In this document: positions 47,773 through 58,561 of the stretch, one piece after another | How the letters are laid out: each line of letters begins with the position of its first letter | Numbering within the stretch: position 1 is the first letter of the stretch | Made by a program: the position numbers and the translations under genes | Assembly: GCA_964058845.1 (NCBI GenBank) | Contig: CAXKVR010000070.1 | Span: 1-64,000 of the forward strand | Direction: 5' to 3' | Length of the DNA stretch: 64,000 nucleotides | Source: Carex sylvatica | Lineage: Eukaryota > Streptophyta > Magnoliopsida > Poales > Cyperaceae | Notes under the pieces: generated by a model | What the model saw: the letters and a program-made list of their open reading frames with translations, nothing else | What the model was told of the DNA's origin: nothing | Database searches by the model: none

Positions 47773-48278
47773 TAGGGGTGTTCATCGGTTCGGTTCGGTT
47801 GAAACCGAACTTGGCAACCAAAGTTATAATTTAGTTTTAAAAATAGAATCAAACCGAACCGAACCGAGCCAAAGTTTTATTTCGGTTTGTTCGGTTCAAA
47901 CAGAAATATATTATTATTTTTATTTAAAACAATAGATTTATAATAAATCGAAATATATTAAGAAATAAACCGGGTATTAAGAAATAAACTAAGATATTAA
48001 GAAATAAACCGAAGTACTTAGAGCAATTGATTAAGAAATAAATCGGAGTATTAAGAAATAAATCGGAGCGGTTCGGATTAAATTAATAATATATAAAAGT
48101 TCGGTCAGTTCGGTTATTTCGATTTTGAAAAATTTCAAACCGAACCGAACCGAAGTTATAATTCGGTTTTAAAAAATAAATCGAACCGAATCATTAAACC
48201 GAAAAAACCAAACTGCTTGATCCGAACTAATTCGGTTCGGTTCAAAACCGAATAAATCAGACCCAATGAACACCCCTA
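47773..48278. mobile_element. hAT-type MITE, TTCGGTT family, with exact 8-bp target duplication
   Basis: 506-bp element with ends TAGGGGTGTTCATCGG and CCCAATGAACACCCCTA. It is flanked by the perfect octamer AGAACTAG at 47,765-47,772 and 48,279-48,286. The interior consists of GGTTCGGTT / AACCGAACC words, so single strands would fold extensively. No transposase. Confidence 0.9.
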
Positions 48279-48384
48279 AGAACTAGCCACACAGTCTCAC
48301 AACAACCAACACAATACAAAAGACTTGACACAACTGCACAGACTTCGCCAGACCCACAACAGACCAGATAAGAGGGAGCAGCAG

Positions 48385-48393
48385 TATATAAAT
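48385..48393 (+). promoter_or_regulatory. TATA box before the hairpin-bearing gene
   Basis: TATATAAAT in GCAGTATATAAATACC. It is followed at about 30 bases by a CACTCCT microsatellite (48,415-48,455) and at 123 bases by an ATG. Position and context suit a real polymerase II promoter. Confidence 0.6.
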
Positions 48394-48414
48394 ACCCATC
48401 ATACCAAGTGCAAT

Positions 48415-48455
48415 CCCACTCACTCCTCACTCCTCACTCCTCACTCCTCACTCAC
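48415..48455. repeat. CACTCCT microsatellite in the 5' leader
   Basis: About five head-to-tail 7-base units (CACTCCT / CTCACTC) at the predicted start of transcription. Confidence 0.8.
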
Positions 48456-48495
48456 TGTTTCTCTATCCTATTCCTTGATCACATAGCTCACTATT

Positions 48496-48795
48496 ACTCA
48501 TTATTCATCCGTTTAATGGCCAATGAAAATGAAGAACAACTCCTTGCGAAAACCCAACCAGCTTCTATATTAAAGAATCTTAACACTTTCAATCATCATG
48601 GCGCTCACCTCAATGAAGATATACTAGCCTCCATAATGATTGAAAGTGTTAAGATTCTTTAATATAGTATATCTTCATTGAGGTGAGCGCCATGATGATT
48701 GAAAGTGTTCAGATTCTTTAATATAGAAGCTGGTTGGGTTTTCGCAAGGAGTTGTTCTTCATTTTCATTGGCCATTAAACGGATGAATAATGAGT
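48496..48795 (+). repeat. Near-perfect 130-bp-arm inverted repeat (hairpin locus)
   Basis: The left arm 48,496-48,625 and right arm 48,666-48,795 are reverse complements with a single mismatch seen by eye. The 40-base loop itself contains a partial third inverted copy (ATGATTGAAAGTGTTAAG + ATTCTTTAATAT). A transcript from the TATA box at 48,385 would fold into a long, almost perfectly paired stem, the structure of a young MIRNA or hairpin-siRNA gene. Expression cannot be judged from sequence. Confidence 0.85.
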
Positions 48796-49598
48796 AACAA
48801 GATATACTAGCCTGGATAATATCAAGTAAGTTCGTACGCACCTAACAGACCCATTACAGAAGTTCGTGACGCTTGTTCTAACTTCATGACCAACAATTTA
48901 CATGGACCACTACAACATAGTGGTATAATATCAAGTAACTGTATTTTTTTGTCTTCTATTGTCTCAATAAAATTGATTCTATAATTTTTTCTTCCAAAAG
49001 TACGTAATAATTTTTTTAATACTGATATGTAATAAATATTGTTTTAGATACGATCGTGAAAACTTTGCACCAAGTAGTGTTTGGTGGTGCATCGGTTATC
49101 AGAACAATTCTTGTCGAAGATGATGACTAGCCCATTAATAAGTCCTTCACGTTGGCCTTAGAAGACGATCTTAGTCATGAGATTATCTTTGATAATAAAT
49201 TCATAAACAGCTGCCGCAAACTTACAGTTGTAAGTTTCATTTTGTTGTCTCTCTTAATTTTCTTCTCTTTTATGTCTCTCTTTTACTTGTTTTTATTTTT
49301 GTTTAAATAGTTTTTGTTTTTGTTTAAATAGGCTCTATCAGCACTCAATGCAAGGGGTAACCGGTTCATCCGGGCAGATAGACTAATAGACACATTTTAC
49401 CCAGGAAGTAGAATAGGTCGAAGACGGAAAGATGTTGATCGGAGAAAAATGTTCTCTAATCTCCACAAGGTAACTGAAGATGAATTATGGTCAGGCATTG
49501 GTATAGTGGTAAAAAAATATGTGTCTGATAATTATAACGGGGGGAAGATCCTGATCCATTCAAGGATTGTTATTTTCAAGTTTGAACTTTTTAAGTAA
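48516..49598 (+). pseudogene. Unrecognised three-exon gene, exon 1 split by an inverted self-copy
   Basis: Exon 1 starts at the ATG at 48,516 (MANENEEQLLAKTQPASILK...HLNEDILA). After the 48,631-48,813 insertion is skipped it continues as WIIS and ends at donor CAA|GTAAG (48,825). Exon 2 is 49,048-49,229 and exon 3 is 49,332-49,598 (stop TAA). Donor phases 1 and 0 match the acceptors exactly, so the three pieces form one ancestral gene of about 190 codons, driven by the TATA box at 48,385. Exon 3 is basic (GNRFIRADRLIDTFYPGSRI, GRRRKDVDRRK). Two lesions exist now: the insertion, after which the frame stops at 48,662 giving 48 residues, and a TAG in exon 2 after LVEDDD. No family is recognised and no function is claimed. 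Alternatively, the locus is now a non-coding hairpin gene. Confidence 0.6.
48616..48813. repeat. 15-bp direct repeats flanking the inverted insertion
   Basis: AAGATATACTAGCCT occurs at 48,616-48,630 and again at 48,799-48,813. The sequence between them is the inverted copy of the upstream exon and leader. After the right-hand copy the original exon resumes and reaches its splice donor. Confidence 0.85.
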
Positions 49599-49607
49599 GT
49601 ATTTGGT

Positions 49608-49925
49608 GATGGAGTAATGGACGGTATTTTAATTTGAAACAATCGTATTTGTAATATTTATTTGGTATTGTAGGTTTTGTAAGACTAATTAATTATTCGG
49701 TGTTGTATTAATTTGGATGGAGCAATGGACTCTAATTTGAATTAATATTTTAACTTGAAACATTGTATTTGTAATAATTATTTGGTACTGTAGGTTTTGT
49801 AACATTAATTAATAATTATTATTCGGTGTTAACTGTATTTGGATGGAGCAATGGACTGTAATTTGATTCGATATTTATTTTTAATTTGAAACTCGTATTT
49901 GTAATATTTATTTGGTACTGTAGTT
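49608..49925. repeat. Three-copy tandem repeat after the unrecognised gene
   Basis: Units beginning GGTGATGGAGTAATGGAC (49,608), GGATGGAGCAATGGAC (49,717) and GGATGGAGCAATGGAC (49,842), each followed by TTTGAAAC..GTATTTGTAAT and TTATTTGGTA(T/C)TGTAG. Period about 110-125 bases. Confidence 0.75.
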
Positions 49926-50699
49926 TCAAATCAATTGTTATAAAGTACCTTATTTTCTTCTTAACAATGAGTTGCATAAGTACGTAGGAAAGGAGACAAG
50001 AATCCGCAATTGAGATACAGAGGAGAGGAGGTAATTATAACCTAACCTCCTTCATTTCATTTCAAGGTTTTATTTTTCCTTGCTTGCTCTGAGTTTGTTT
50101 GCTCATATATATTTCCTCTATCTACATGTGAGGGACCATAACTGATAACTCTATATCCCAGTGGGAAGTACGTGCACTCTGATATTTCAAACCAAACTTC
50201 CATTGCCGTAGGGCACAGAAAAATCAGATCCAATTGCGGATTCTCACACATACTACTGCAACCCAAGTCAACCAGCCCGAGTCAGGATCTTACCTTCGAG
50301 CTGCAGGTATTGGTGGTATGATGAGTTTCCAAATATTCTCTCCTCTCCCTCCCTCCCTCCCTCCCACCTGCTCGCTCACTCATCAGTGCCATACTGGTAG
50401 AGCTGGCAAAGTTCGAACTGACTGAATAATTTAATTTCACCTAAAAACTGAATACTCCAAATGGTTTTTGTCAGTTAGTAACCTCAGATGTCATGTCATA
50501 ATAGACAAATGACCAACCTCAACCAACTATATATTGATCTGAGACAGACACCCAACATGACCAAAACTATATTAGATCAGCCCGACCTGTTCGTTTGTGA
50601 CCTTTGCCTTCTATTGTTTGTGCAGTGATTGCTCAGTGGAGTTTATACAACTTCGTTGAAAATGCATTGAAGCGGAAGGAAACGGATCGATCAGCAAGC
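49926..50699. other. Intergenic with one coding-like fragment on the minus strand
   Basis: 50,057-50,266 on the minus strand reads CENPQLDLIFLCPTAMEVWF and YFPLGYRVISYGPSHVDRG, with TTGCAG as a possible acceptor just before it. It resembles part of a real protein, but I do not recognise it and there is no supporting exon. A CCCT-repeat lies near 50,345. Nothing else recognised. Confidence 0.25.
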
Positions 50700-53485
50700 T
50701 AGCGGTTTTTAGAAAAACAGTCAGTATTGGCTGTCAACACTGACTGTTTTTATAAAAATCAGTCAGTATTTTTTGCTAACACCGACTGTTTTTTTAATAT
50801 TGGATAAGCCGTCGGTGATTTTTCTTTCACATATCCTATAGTACGCTGTGAATTTCATTTCCCGGGTTCGAAACTCAAAATTTCATTAGCCGCGAATCAT
50901 CTCCCTTCTAATTTTGATTTCCATCTTAAAAACCACGGAGCTCTCGAAACCTTCTCACCCAGCGCGAACCATTTGAACCCTCCTCCCACCTCACTAAGCC
51001 GCCGCGTGAATCAGCCCCGAGTACTTACCCTAGCCGCGTGAGTACTCCCCACCCAGCGCGAGCACACTCCCCACTCCTGCTCCGATCTGCCTCGGCCTGC
51101 TCCGATCCTCCCTCTAGGTGCGTAAATTTGTAGGGTTTCAAACTTCTCGATTTCTTGGTAAAACCGACAAGGACCTATCAGTTTATATTCCAAGAAGTTG
51201 CTCCTCTACCATGAGTTATTGATCAAATGAGATGAGATTCTTCGAATTGTAAATTTGGTTAAAAGGAAGAAGACAAGATTTGCGTTTCTCTAAACTAAAA
51301 TAAGGAGATGTCGTTTGCAATCCTTTTATGTAAAGTAACATGATGTTACATTCTTCCTATACCATTGTATCTACCTGGTTGTACCAGTAGAAGCTAAAGC
51401 AAAAGGGGGGAGATGTAATTCATACTCTGCTAGGTACTTTGAAGCATCTATTGGCATTTTCTTTGAATTTTCTATTCTGGCATTCATAAAAATCAATCAC
51501 TATCAAGGTTTTACTCCTTTGTAATTCAATTTTCTGATTGGTACATAGGTACTAAGCTCAGTGAACAGAACAACCTATATCTAAATATATTACTTTTAAT
51601 TGTTAATTTTATTTATTTATCTATTTATTTGTGCATTTATTCTTCTGTGCTAATTTAAGTAACTAAGGAGGGGCATATTTGTCAGCTCCCCTACATTAAG
51701 TGCTAGTTTTGTATGTTAATTAGTAAGCAACATTCTAATAAAGCACAAGCATAAGAGGCTTCTTCTATTAACATTAAGTCCTAGTTTTGTACCTTTAGTT
51801 TGTACCTTTAGTTTGTACCTTTAGTGCTTTAAAAAAGTTTAAGGGCATTTTTTTTAATTGTTTTAGTTGAAATTCAGTTGAACTTACATAGCATCACAAC
51901 TTTAGGTGAATTAATTACTAATTAATTGCTATTTTTATTAACAGATTTTAGGGGTATAGAGAACATCAACACAGTAAGAGATAAAGGCATACAAAAACTT
52001 AGCCTTGCGACTTCACCCGAATATGAAACCCAGGAGACGAGGTACTTTATTTGATAACTGCACATACTTTATTTAAGTGGTTTTGCCAATTTTTAGAATT
52101 CTTAGAAATGCAGAACAACACTTAACAATGCTTGAAAGACGGGCAGATTTGGTAAATAATCCAGAAAATAAGTAGTTTTTGTATTTTGAGAATGTGAAAA
52201 TTAAAAATGCTGAATAAATGCTTAGAAAATCCTAAAAATATAAATTTTTTGGTCTAATTGTGTGTTTTGAAGTCCTTTATTTGACTGTATCCTTGATTTT
52301 GTCATTTGGTCCCTGTAGCTGATTGTTCAATTCAGTTTTCTGATGCTGGTCATTTTGTGCATCTCTTGTACCAGTTGAGTTCCTCACTTGGTTATTTGTT
52401 CTTTTGACTGGTACAACACCTGACATTGACTGGTACACATGTTGTAAGTCTGGTTGTTATGCTAACAAGTCCCTTTTAATTTATTTACATCATTTTAGAT
52501 ATGACAGAGAGCTTTTAATTGTGAAAATCACTGTTTTTGAAGATAAAATTCATAAGCAAATGCTCTGTCAGTCTGAGATTATGCAAGATAGTCCTTGTCA
52601 TTTCTTTTATTCTGACTAATTAAATACTTGTATAGGTATGCACTACGAGAAAAGAATGTGACATTGATGACATCTTGAACTATAGAGCATGTGCAGAGAA
52701 ATAGTTGCAGGTTCGCTCTGTCTTCAATTTTGGTGGAGGACCATTTAGTTTGTTGAGATAGCATACAGTACCTGATATATTGTTTTATCTTAGGTGGGAT
52801 TAAGAATGATGTGTTAGGTTAGGTGTGCTTGGTTTTAGTTGATAATTTAGTTGCATATTTTGTTCATATTTGTCATGTAAATTTTGTTATAGTGTGTTTT
52901 TTGGTGAATGAATCTATTATGTTTTGTGTTTTTTGGTGAATGAATATATTATGTTGTCTAAATTATTTGTACGATATATTGTTTAACATCAATAAATGTT
53001 AAATAGTAATGTATGGCTAGCAAAAATATGGAGGCTAGCCCAAATATAAACAGAATCATGCCGAAATTTTTATATCAACACTGACGGTTATAAAGTTAAC
53101 AATGACTGTTTTTAATATCTACACTAACATTTTTAACATTAACACCGACTATTTTTAAAGCGTCAGTGTTGAACACCAACACTGACTGTTTTTGAAGCGT
53201 CAGTGTTGGGCTCAACACTGACTGTTTTTGAAGCGTCAGTGTTGGCATTCAACACTGACGCTTTAAAAACAGTCAGTGTTGTGATCAACACTGACGCTCT
53301 AAAAACAGTCAGTGTTGGTGTTCAACACTGACGCTTTAAAAACAGTCAGTGTTGGTGTTCAACACTGACTATTTTTAAAGCGTCAGTAAAAGTTAACCTT
53401 CACTGTCGCTGGCTTTACTGACGCTGCTATAACAGTCGGTGTAGGGGTATTTGAACAGTCAGTGAAGGAGTTTTTTGTACTAGTG
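50700..53485 (-). mobile_element. CACTA-type element, 5'-truncated, with CAGTCAGTGTTGG subterminal repeats
   Basis: On the minus strand the right end starts CACTAGTACAAAAAACTCC (53,485), a CACTA terminus. It is followed by a dense array, 53,470-53,080, of about a dozen AACACTGACTGTTTTTAAAG / GCGTCAGTGTTG words in both orientations. The opposite side (50,704-50,815) has the same words (AACAGTCAGTATTGG, ACACTGACTGTTTTTA) but no CACTA tip or target duplication, so that end seems lost. The interior has a GC-richer leader-like block at 50,930-51,110 and no transposase. Non-autonomous. Confidence 0.6.
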
Positions 53486-53489
53486 CGCC

Positions 53490-53780
53490 TCTCACTCCAC
53501 ACCTCTCCTCTTCGAGTTTTTGCCTTTGACAGAATAATACCCTCCTCTCTCTCTCGTCTCTACCTCCTTGAGCGGAGAGGAGAATGAGGGAGACGGAAAG
53601 GAACCGAGTGGAGACAACCGGAACCAAGAGCATGGTATGGTTAGAGCTCGGAGAGTAGAGTTCTCATATCGATCGGAGTATGACTATGAGTAGATTCAGT
53701 CGTCGGAGTGCAGCGGCGGTCAAAATAATGGATCCGGTCGTGGAGAATGATTATGAGTGTATATAAGTACAGCCTTTTGG
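53490..53780. other. Intergenic, nothing recognised
   Basis: GC-richer, purine/pyrimidine-rich stretch between the CACTA end and the LINE. No coding frame supported. Confidence 0.35.
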
Positions 53781-53781
53781 A

Positions 53782-54943
53782 TTGATAGATGGCATGGAGA
53801 CTGTGCCCTATATTGCCTTTACCCTAATCTCTTATGTTAATTTTCATAGAATACCAGATACTCCTGATCATCTCACCTGGAGATGGACATCTTCAGGGAT
53901 TTTTTACTGTTCATTCCCTGTACTCATGGTTGGAATTTGGGGGGTTTTCAAATACCCAATTTACAACAATTTTGAAGTCTAAAATACCCCTTAAAATCAA
54001 TTTTTTTTTGTGATTACTTAGAAATGACGGTATTCTCACTAAATCTAACTTAGCTAAACGGGGCTGGCAAGGTGACTTGGCTTGTCCCTTCTGTGGTTCT
54101 TTTGAAACAACCGACCACCTATTTGTTACATGTCCTTTTATTACTGTCATTTGGTCGTGGATTGCTCAACACAATGGTTTTCAATATGATTGTATAGTTT
54201 TAGAGGATCTCTGGTATTTAGATGCATGTATACCCCTAAAAGATACTCTTTTAATTGAATTAATGAGGGAAGCTACCCTTTGGGTAAAATGGTTAGCGAG
54301 AAATAAGTTATGCTTTAATGATTCTTCCATTCCCTCACTAACCAGCATAGGGATCTCTATTATTTCACTTACTTCTTATTGGTGCAAAGTCAAAAATGAC
54401 GATACTTTTTTTAAACTAACTTTTCTTTTGCCTATGGATGTCTCTCCCATGGCTTAGGTAGGTGATATGATAATCCAGTCAGATTCTGATACGCCAGGAG
54501 AGGAATACCTTTCAGAGGATATTCCCGGACTTGGATCAGAGGAGACGGGTCTGTCAGCCTGCCTGAGGGGCAGAGTTGAGCTCGCTGAAGATACTAATAT
54601 GCTACCTTCTGATTCAAACCCTGCCTCCCTTGCATCCTCTTCTTCTTATTCTCCTAGTACTTCATCATATGCTAGCTCTACGAGGGCTTCCTGCTCTACT
54701 TGCTCTAGTGACACTTAGTTCTTTGTTATGTACTGCTTAGCTACTATTTTTCCTTTACCTAGCTGTCAAATGTCTTTTATATTTGTTGTTATCTAGTTGC
54801 TTATGTTTTGTTGTATGAACTCTACTTTTATGCTTTTTTGTACAATGGTGCCATTCCATTGATTATTGTAATGAACTATCCTTGTTTCAATATGAAACAT
54901 GTGGGGGTTACCCACTTTTATCAAAAAAATAATAATAATAAGT
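53782..54943 (+). mobile_element. LINE (non-LTR retrotransposon) 3' fragment
   Basis: C-terminal end of an ORF2 protein. TPDHLTWRWTSSGIF (about 53,850-53,903) is the conserved block before the zinc-binding domain. After a ~115-base interruption the frame resumes as LRNDGILTKSNLAKRGW and CPFCGSFETTDHLFVTCPF (C-x2-C-x7-H-x4-C), the zf-RVT domain of plant LINE reverse transcriptases, running to a stop at 54,457. A Ser/Glu-rich tail frame (54,467-54,718) follows. The element ends in a (AAT)n/A-rich tail near 54,925-54,943. 5' truncation is the usual fate of LINE insertions. It is a dead copy. Confidence 0.7.
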
Positions 54944-55106
54944 AGAACAGAAGAGTAGATCTAGTACAAGAGTATATTTAGGAATTTAGAGAGTGATTAA
55001 GGGTGAATTTTAGAAGAATAAAGAAGTAAATATAGGAATTAGAGTCATTTGACTCATTGTAAATATATTTTTTATCAATTGAATTGTTAGTTGGCATAAA
55101 AGCCAC
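54944..55106. other. Host sequence before the CACTA insertion
   Basis: AT-rich, nothing recognised. It ends in the TAA target site. Confidence 0.4.
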
Positions 55107-55299
55107 TAACACTAGTGGAAAATATGGAATCAGGATCCGTTATATACACATATTAGTATCGGAATACAACCGATTCTGATGAAGGCGATACTGATGCTAC
55201 ACTAATCTGGTTCGGTTGTTTCAAAATAACCGATCCTGATAGTTACTATTAGGATCGGTTATTTATGAAACAACCGATCCTAATATATATATTTTTTTT

Positions 55300-57238
55300 A
55301 TTTGGCCAGCTTCCATATATATTTGCTGACCAGCATAAATTTTTATTTTATTTACCATTGATTTATTGGAGCTCAAAATCAATTAAGAACACAAAATAAA
55401 ATTCATGAAACACAAAAAGAAGTACAATAGTTGAAGAAATTTGGTGCAATAGCAAAATAAAATTTAGCCACATGTATGGCACTCCCTCTTTTATCGTCTC
55501 CTCCAGTGCAAACTTCAAAATCTGAACAAATATTTATATCATTAATTGCTTGCTTGTGCATCTTCGATGCATGTATTATTTAAATTGAAAGACAAGGAAA
55601 ACCTAGCTAGCATACCTCAAAGTGTACCTCTTCACCGCTGATGGAATAATCTCAAAAAGCCTTGCTCAAATGAAAAAAAAAAATTGAAACCATGAACTGT
55701 AATACTGTAATTTAGTGTAAATTAAAAATACAAAAGAATGCTCAAATGTACATAAGAGATTTGAGAAAATAAATAGTATGTACCTTAAGTATACTTTAAG
55801 GACATAAGCCGAGGCATCATCTTTCATCTCATTCCATGAACTAGGAAGAGATGCATGGCACATCCTTGTCAGTTTTCGTCTTCTTCGCCTTTTTTTGACA
55901 TGATCGAGACAGAGAGAGACAAAGATTGCTAAGTTCAGAGACACCGGAGACAAAGAGAGAGAGAGACGAACGAGTTAAGAGGCGGGTTTGATTTTTGCAA
56001 AGTTGAAAATGAGAGATACAAAATGAAAAAAGAACCCTAGAAGAGGGAGAGAATGAGACAGAGAGAGAGACGGGGGAGTTGAGAGGCAGGTTTGATTTTC
56101 GTTAAGTTGAAAATGAGAGGCGCGGAATGAAAATAAGAACCCTAGGAAGTTGAAAATGAGAGAATGGCACGTGTGTCGGTTACATGCTGTGTTTCGTGTG
56201 TCCCGTAATGTGTCCATTCACTTGGCGTGATCATCTAAAAATTAATTTACTTTTTTCAATCCCCTTTTATTTATTTTTTATTTTATTTAATCATTTTAAA
56301 AATTGAATTGATCATAATACCATTTGAAAAATTTGTAAATTGAGATTCCTTTGCCTCTGGCAGAATTCTTTTATCCTTAGAAATTTATCCTTTGAGTTTT
56401 CAGTTGACTGACTCTGATTTTTTTATTGACTTAGAAAGGATCAAGTATCAAGAAAGAAGATCTATGATGTTGATAGCAACAAATAAATTCATGTGCTTGT
56501 TTGATAAAAGTTATAGTGGAGATATTTTTTCAATTATCATAATCTTCTAAAGAAGGAAGAAGACTTTGAGTCAAAAAATGTGTTTGATCAAAGTTATAAT
56601 TAAGTGGAGACATAGGCGGACCCAAGGACGATTAGAGATAGGTCATTGTCTAGTTCGGGATTCAAAAAAAAATTATATTTAGTGCTATGTTATATTTGTT
56701 TCTATTTTTGAATTAAATTTACGGTCCAATAAAATAAAATTACGCAGAAAAGAAAGTCAGTCTAGACTGATTCGTATAAAAAATTGAAGAAAGAAAAAGA
56801 TAGCCCAATTTGCTACTCCACTTAGAAGAATTGTTAATTTATTAGGAGAAAAAAAGAAGTTTGCTACGTACTAAGAATATAAATATGTGTTGTGACTAGT
56901 CACGCTATTACTTAGATCACATGTCGTATCATGGCTAAATTTGAAAAGATGGTCATAGGACGTGAATGGTCACAACATATATATTAATCACACTGTAAAT
57001 TCCGTTAGTTTAGATGATAAATAAATAATTGTTTATACATGCTAATGTGCATTAATTTGATACTTAATTGTGATAATTAATAACATTACCATTAAATTCA
57101 AAAAGTTATAAAATTGACTAATTAAAATGTTGTAACATTAAGTAGAATAACATTTAATTAATATTTTATTTTTAGTTTTCAAAATATTTTGTTCCATCAA
57201 TATTTATTTTTTAATCAAACGGTTAGAATACCATAAAC
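55300..57238. other. CACTA interior, unassigned
   Basis: AT-rich with a GC-richer purine block at 55,900-56,220 (GAGAGAGACGAACGAG and a related GAGAGAGACGGGGGAG, about 130 bases apart, followed by AAAATGAGAG repeats). This looks like a partly duplicated leader sequence. No protein recognised. Confidence 0.35.
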
Positions 57239-57431
57239 CAGTGTTGTAAATAACGGTATGCGATTGTCAGACAGACAGTACCGCTAAGCAATTAATCAGG
57301 AATAATTTGGAATAATCGGTCATAATTGGAAATAATCAGCTGATTAATCAAGAAAATCCGTGACAGTTTGATTACCACCAATAACTAATAGGATGATTAA
57401 TCGATCTAAACAGATGTTTTTTACAACACCG
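57239..57431. mobile_element. Small hAT-type MITE nested in the CACTA element
   Basis: 193 bp with ends CAGTGTTGTAAATAACGG and TTTTTTACAACACCG. It is flanked by the perfect octamer CCATAAAC at 57,231-57,238 and 57,432-57,439. CAGTGTTG-type ends with 8-bp duplications fit hAT. It contains AATAATCGG / AATTAATC words and no gene. Confidence 0.8.
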
Positions 57432-57439
57432 CCATAAAC

Positions 57440-58561
57440 CAAACAACACAACACAACACATAAATTATTTCATACACACTCCTTGAGTCCTCTCTCCCTT
57501 TTAACACCCTTTTGTCCTTTACCTTGAAATTTGGTGAATATTTATTGTAGTGCTTACCCTTTATATACCAAATACATAAAATAATCCGAAATTTTTATTA
57601 ATACATGCTCAAGAAAAAAAAATCAAAGTTTTATGCACTTTTTAAATTAATAAAGTGAAAAGCAATAAAGCATTGTGCCAGTGCGCGGTGCGCCTTCCAA
57701 CCGAGTAAAAGGAAGACGGAGACTCAAGTCCCCAGTACGCTTTCCAACCGAGTAAAACAAAATTATATTTAAATTAATAAAGCGTTGTGCAACTTCCAAG
57801 AAGTAGACCTTAAAAAAAAATACTTCCGTGAAGCAACAATATATATATATTCTAGAAGAATATGAGGACTCTAGATTCCAGACATTGATGTCCCATCCAA
57901 CATACCTAACAATAAAAATAAAGAAGTTAGTGATTAGATGACTGACTAATGCTAAGAATGTGAAAATATTAGAGGAATGTCGAATTAAATAAAATAGAAA
58001 AATAAAGATTTCTACTCGTCCAGGAGCTATCTACGAATAATAAACAACATAAATTATATATTTTTTCCTAGTCTTCTGTTTGTAACATGTGTACAGCTAG
58101 CGTGAAATTTCAAATAATCTCTTTTCTCAATGAAATTTGTACTTCCAGTCAAATTCGATTATTAAATTTGATATATATATATATATATATGTGTGTGTGG
58201 ATTAATTGTTGATGCTATTAAGTCAATTATAGAGATGTTGGAGCAGTCAACTAAGCCCAAAAAAATAAAACAAAACAACTTCAATTTGACATATTCCACG
58301 AGTAAAAATTAGATTAATCAGACCGATCTCTGTTCTACTCTGCCTCTCTTGAATTCAGATTCAGACCAAGTTAAGTAACTCAATTGTTGAGTTTTAGATT
58401 AGGACCGTCTGATTCAAATCCGCAATAATCTATTCCTAAGTGAAATGCACACATCCCGAGCAACGGAATCTAATTGGATGGTTCCAATCCAAAATCCAAA
58501 AATTGGATTACTTTAGGAGATCCGGACCCGCCTCTCTCTCCTCCCTCTTCTCTGCCATGAT
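57440..58561. other. CACTA interior, unassigned
   Basis: AT-rich. It contains a short direct repeat (CCAACCGAGTAAAA near 57,697 and 57,749) and a (TA)n run at about 58,172. No gene recognised until the F-box fragment. Confidence 0.4.

Noticed and set aside
52641..53485. Possible 845-bp CACTA element from CACTACGAGAAAA (52,641) to the tip at 53,485
   Set aside because: The two tips match only over the first bases, and the flanking trinucleotides (ATG versus CGC) do not match as a target duplication.
54467..54718. Ser/Glu-rich 83-codon frame as an independent gene
   Set aside because: It directly follows the LINE zinc-binding domain and precedes the LINE tail, so it is most simply the end of the LINE.
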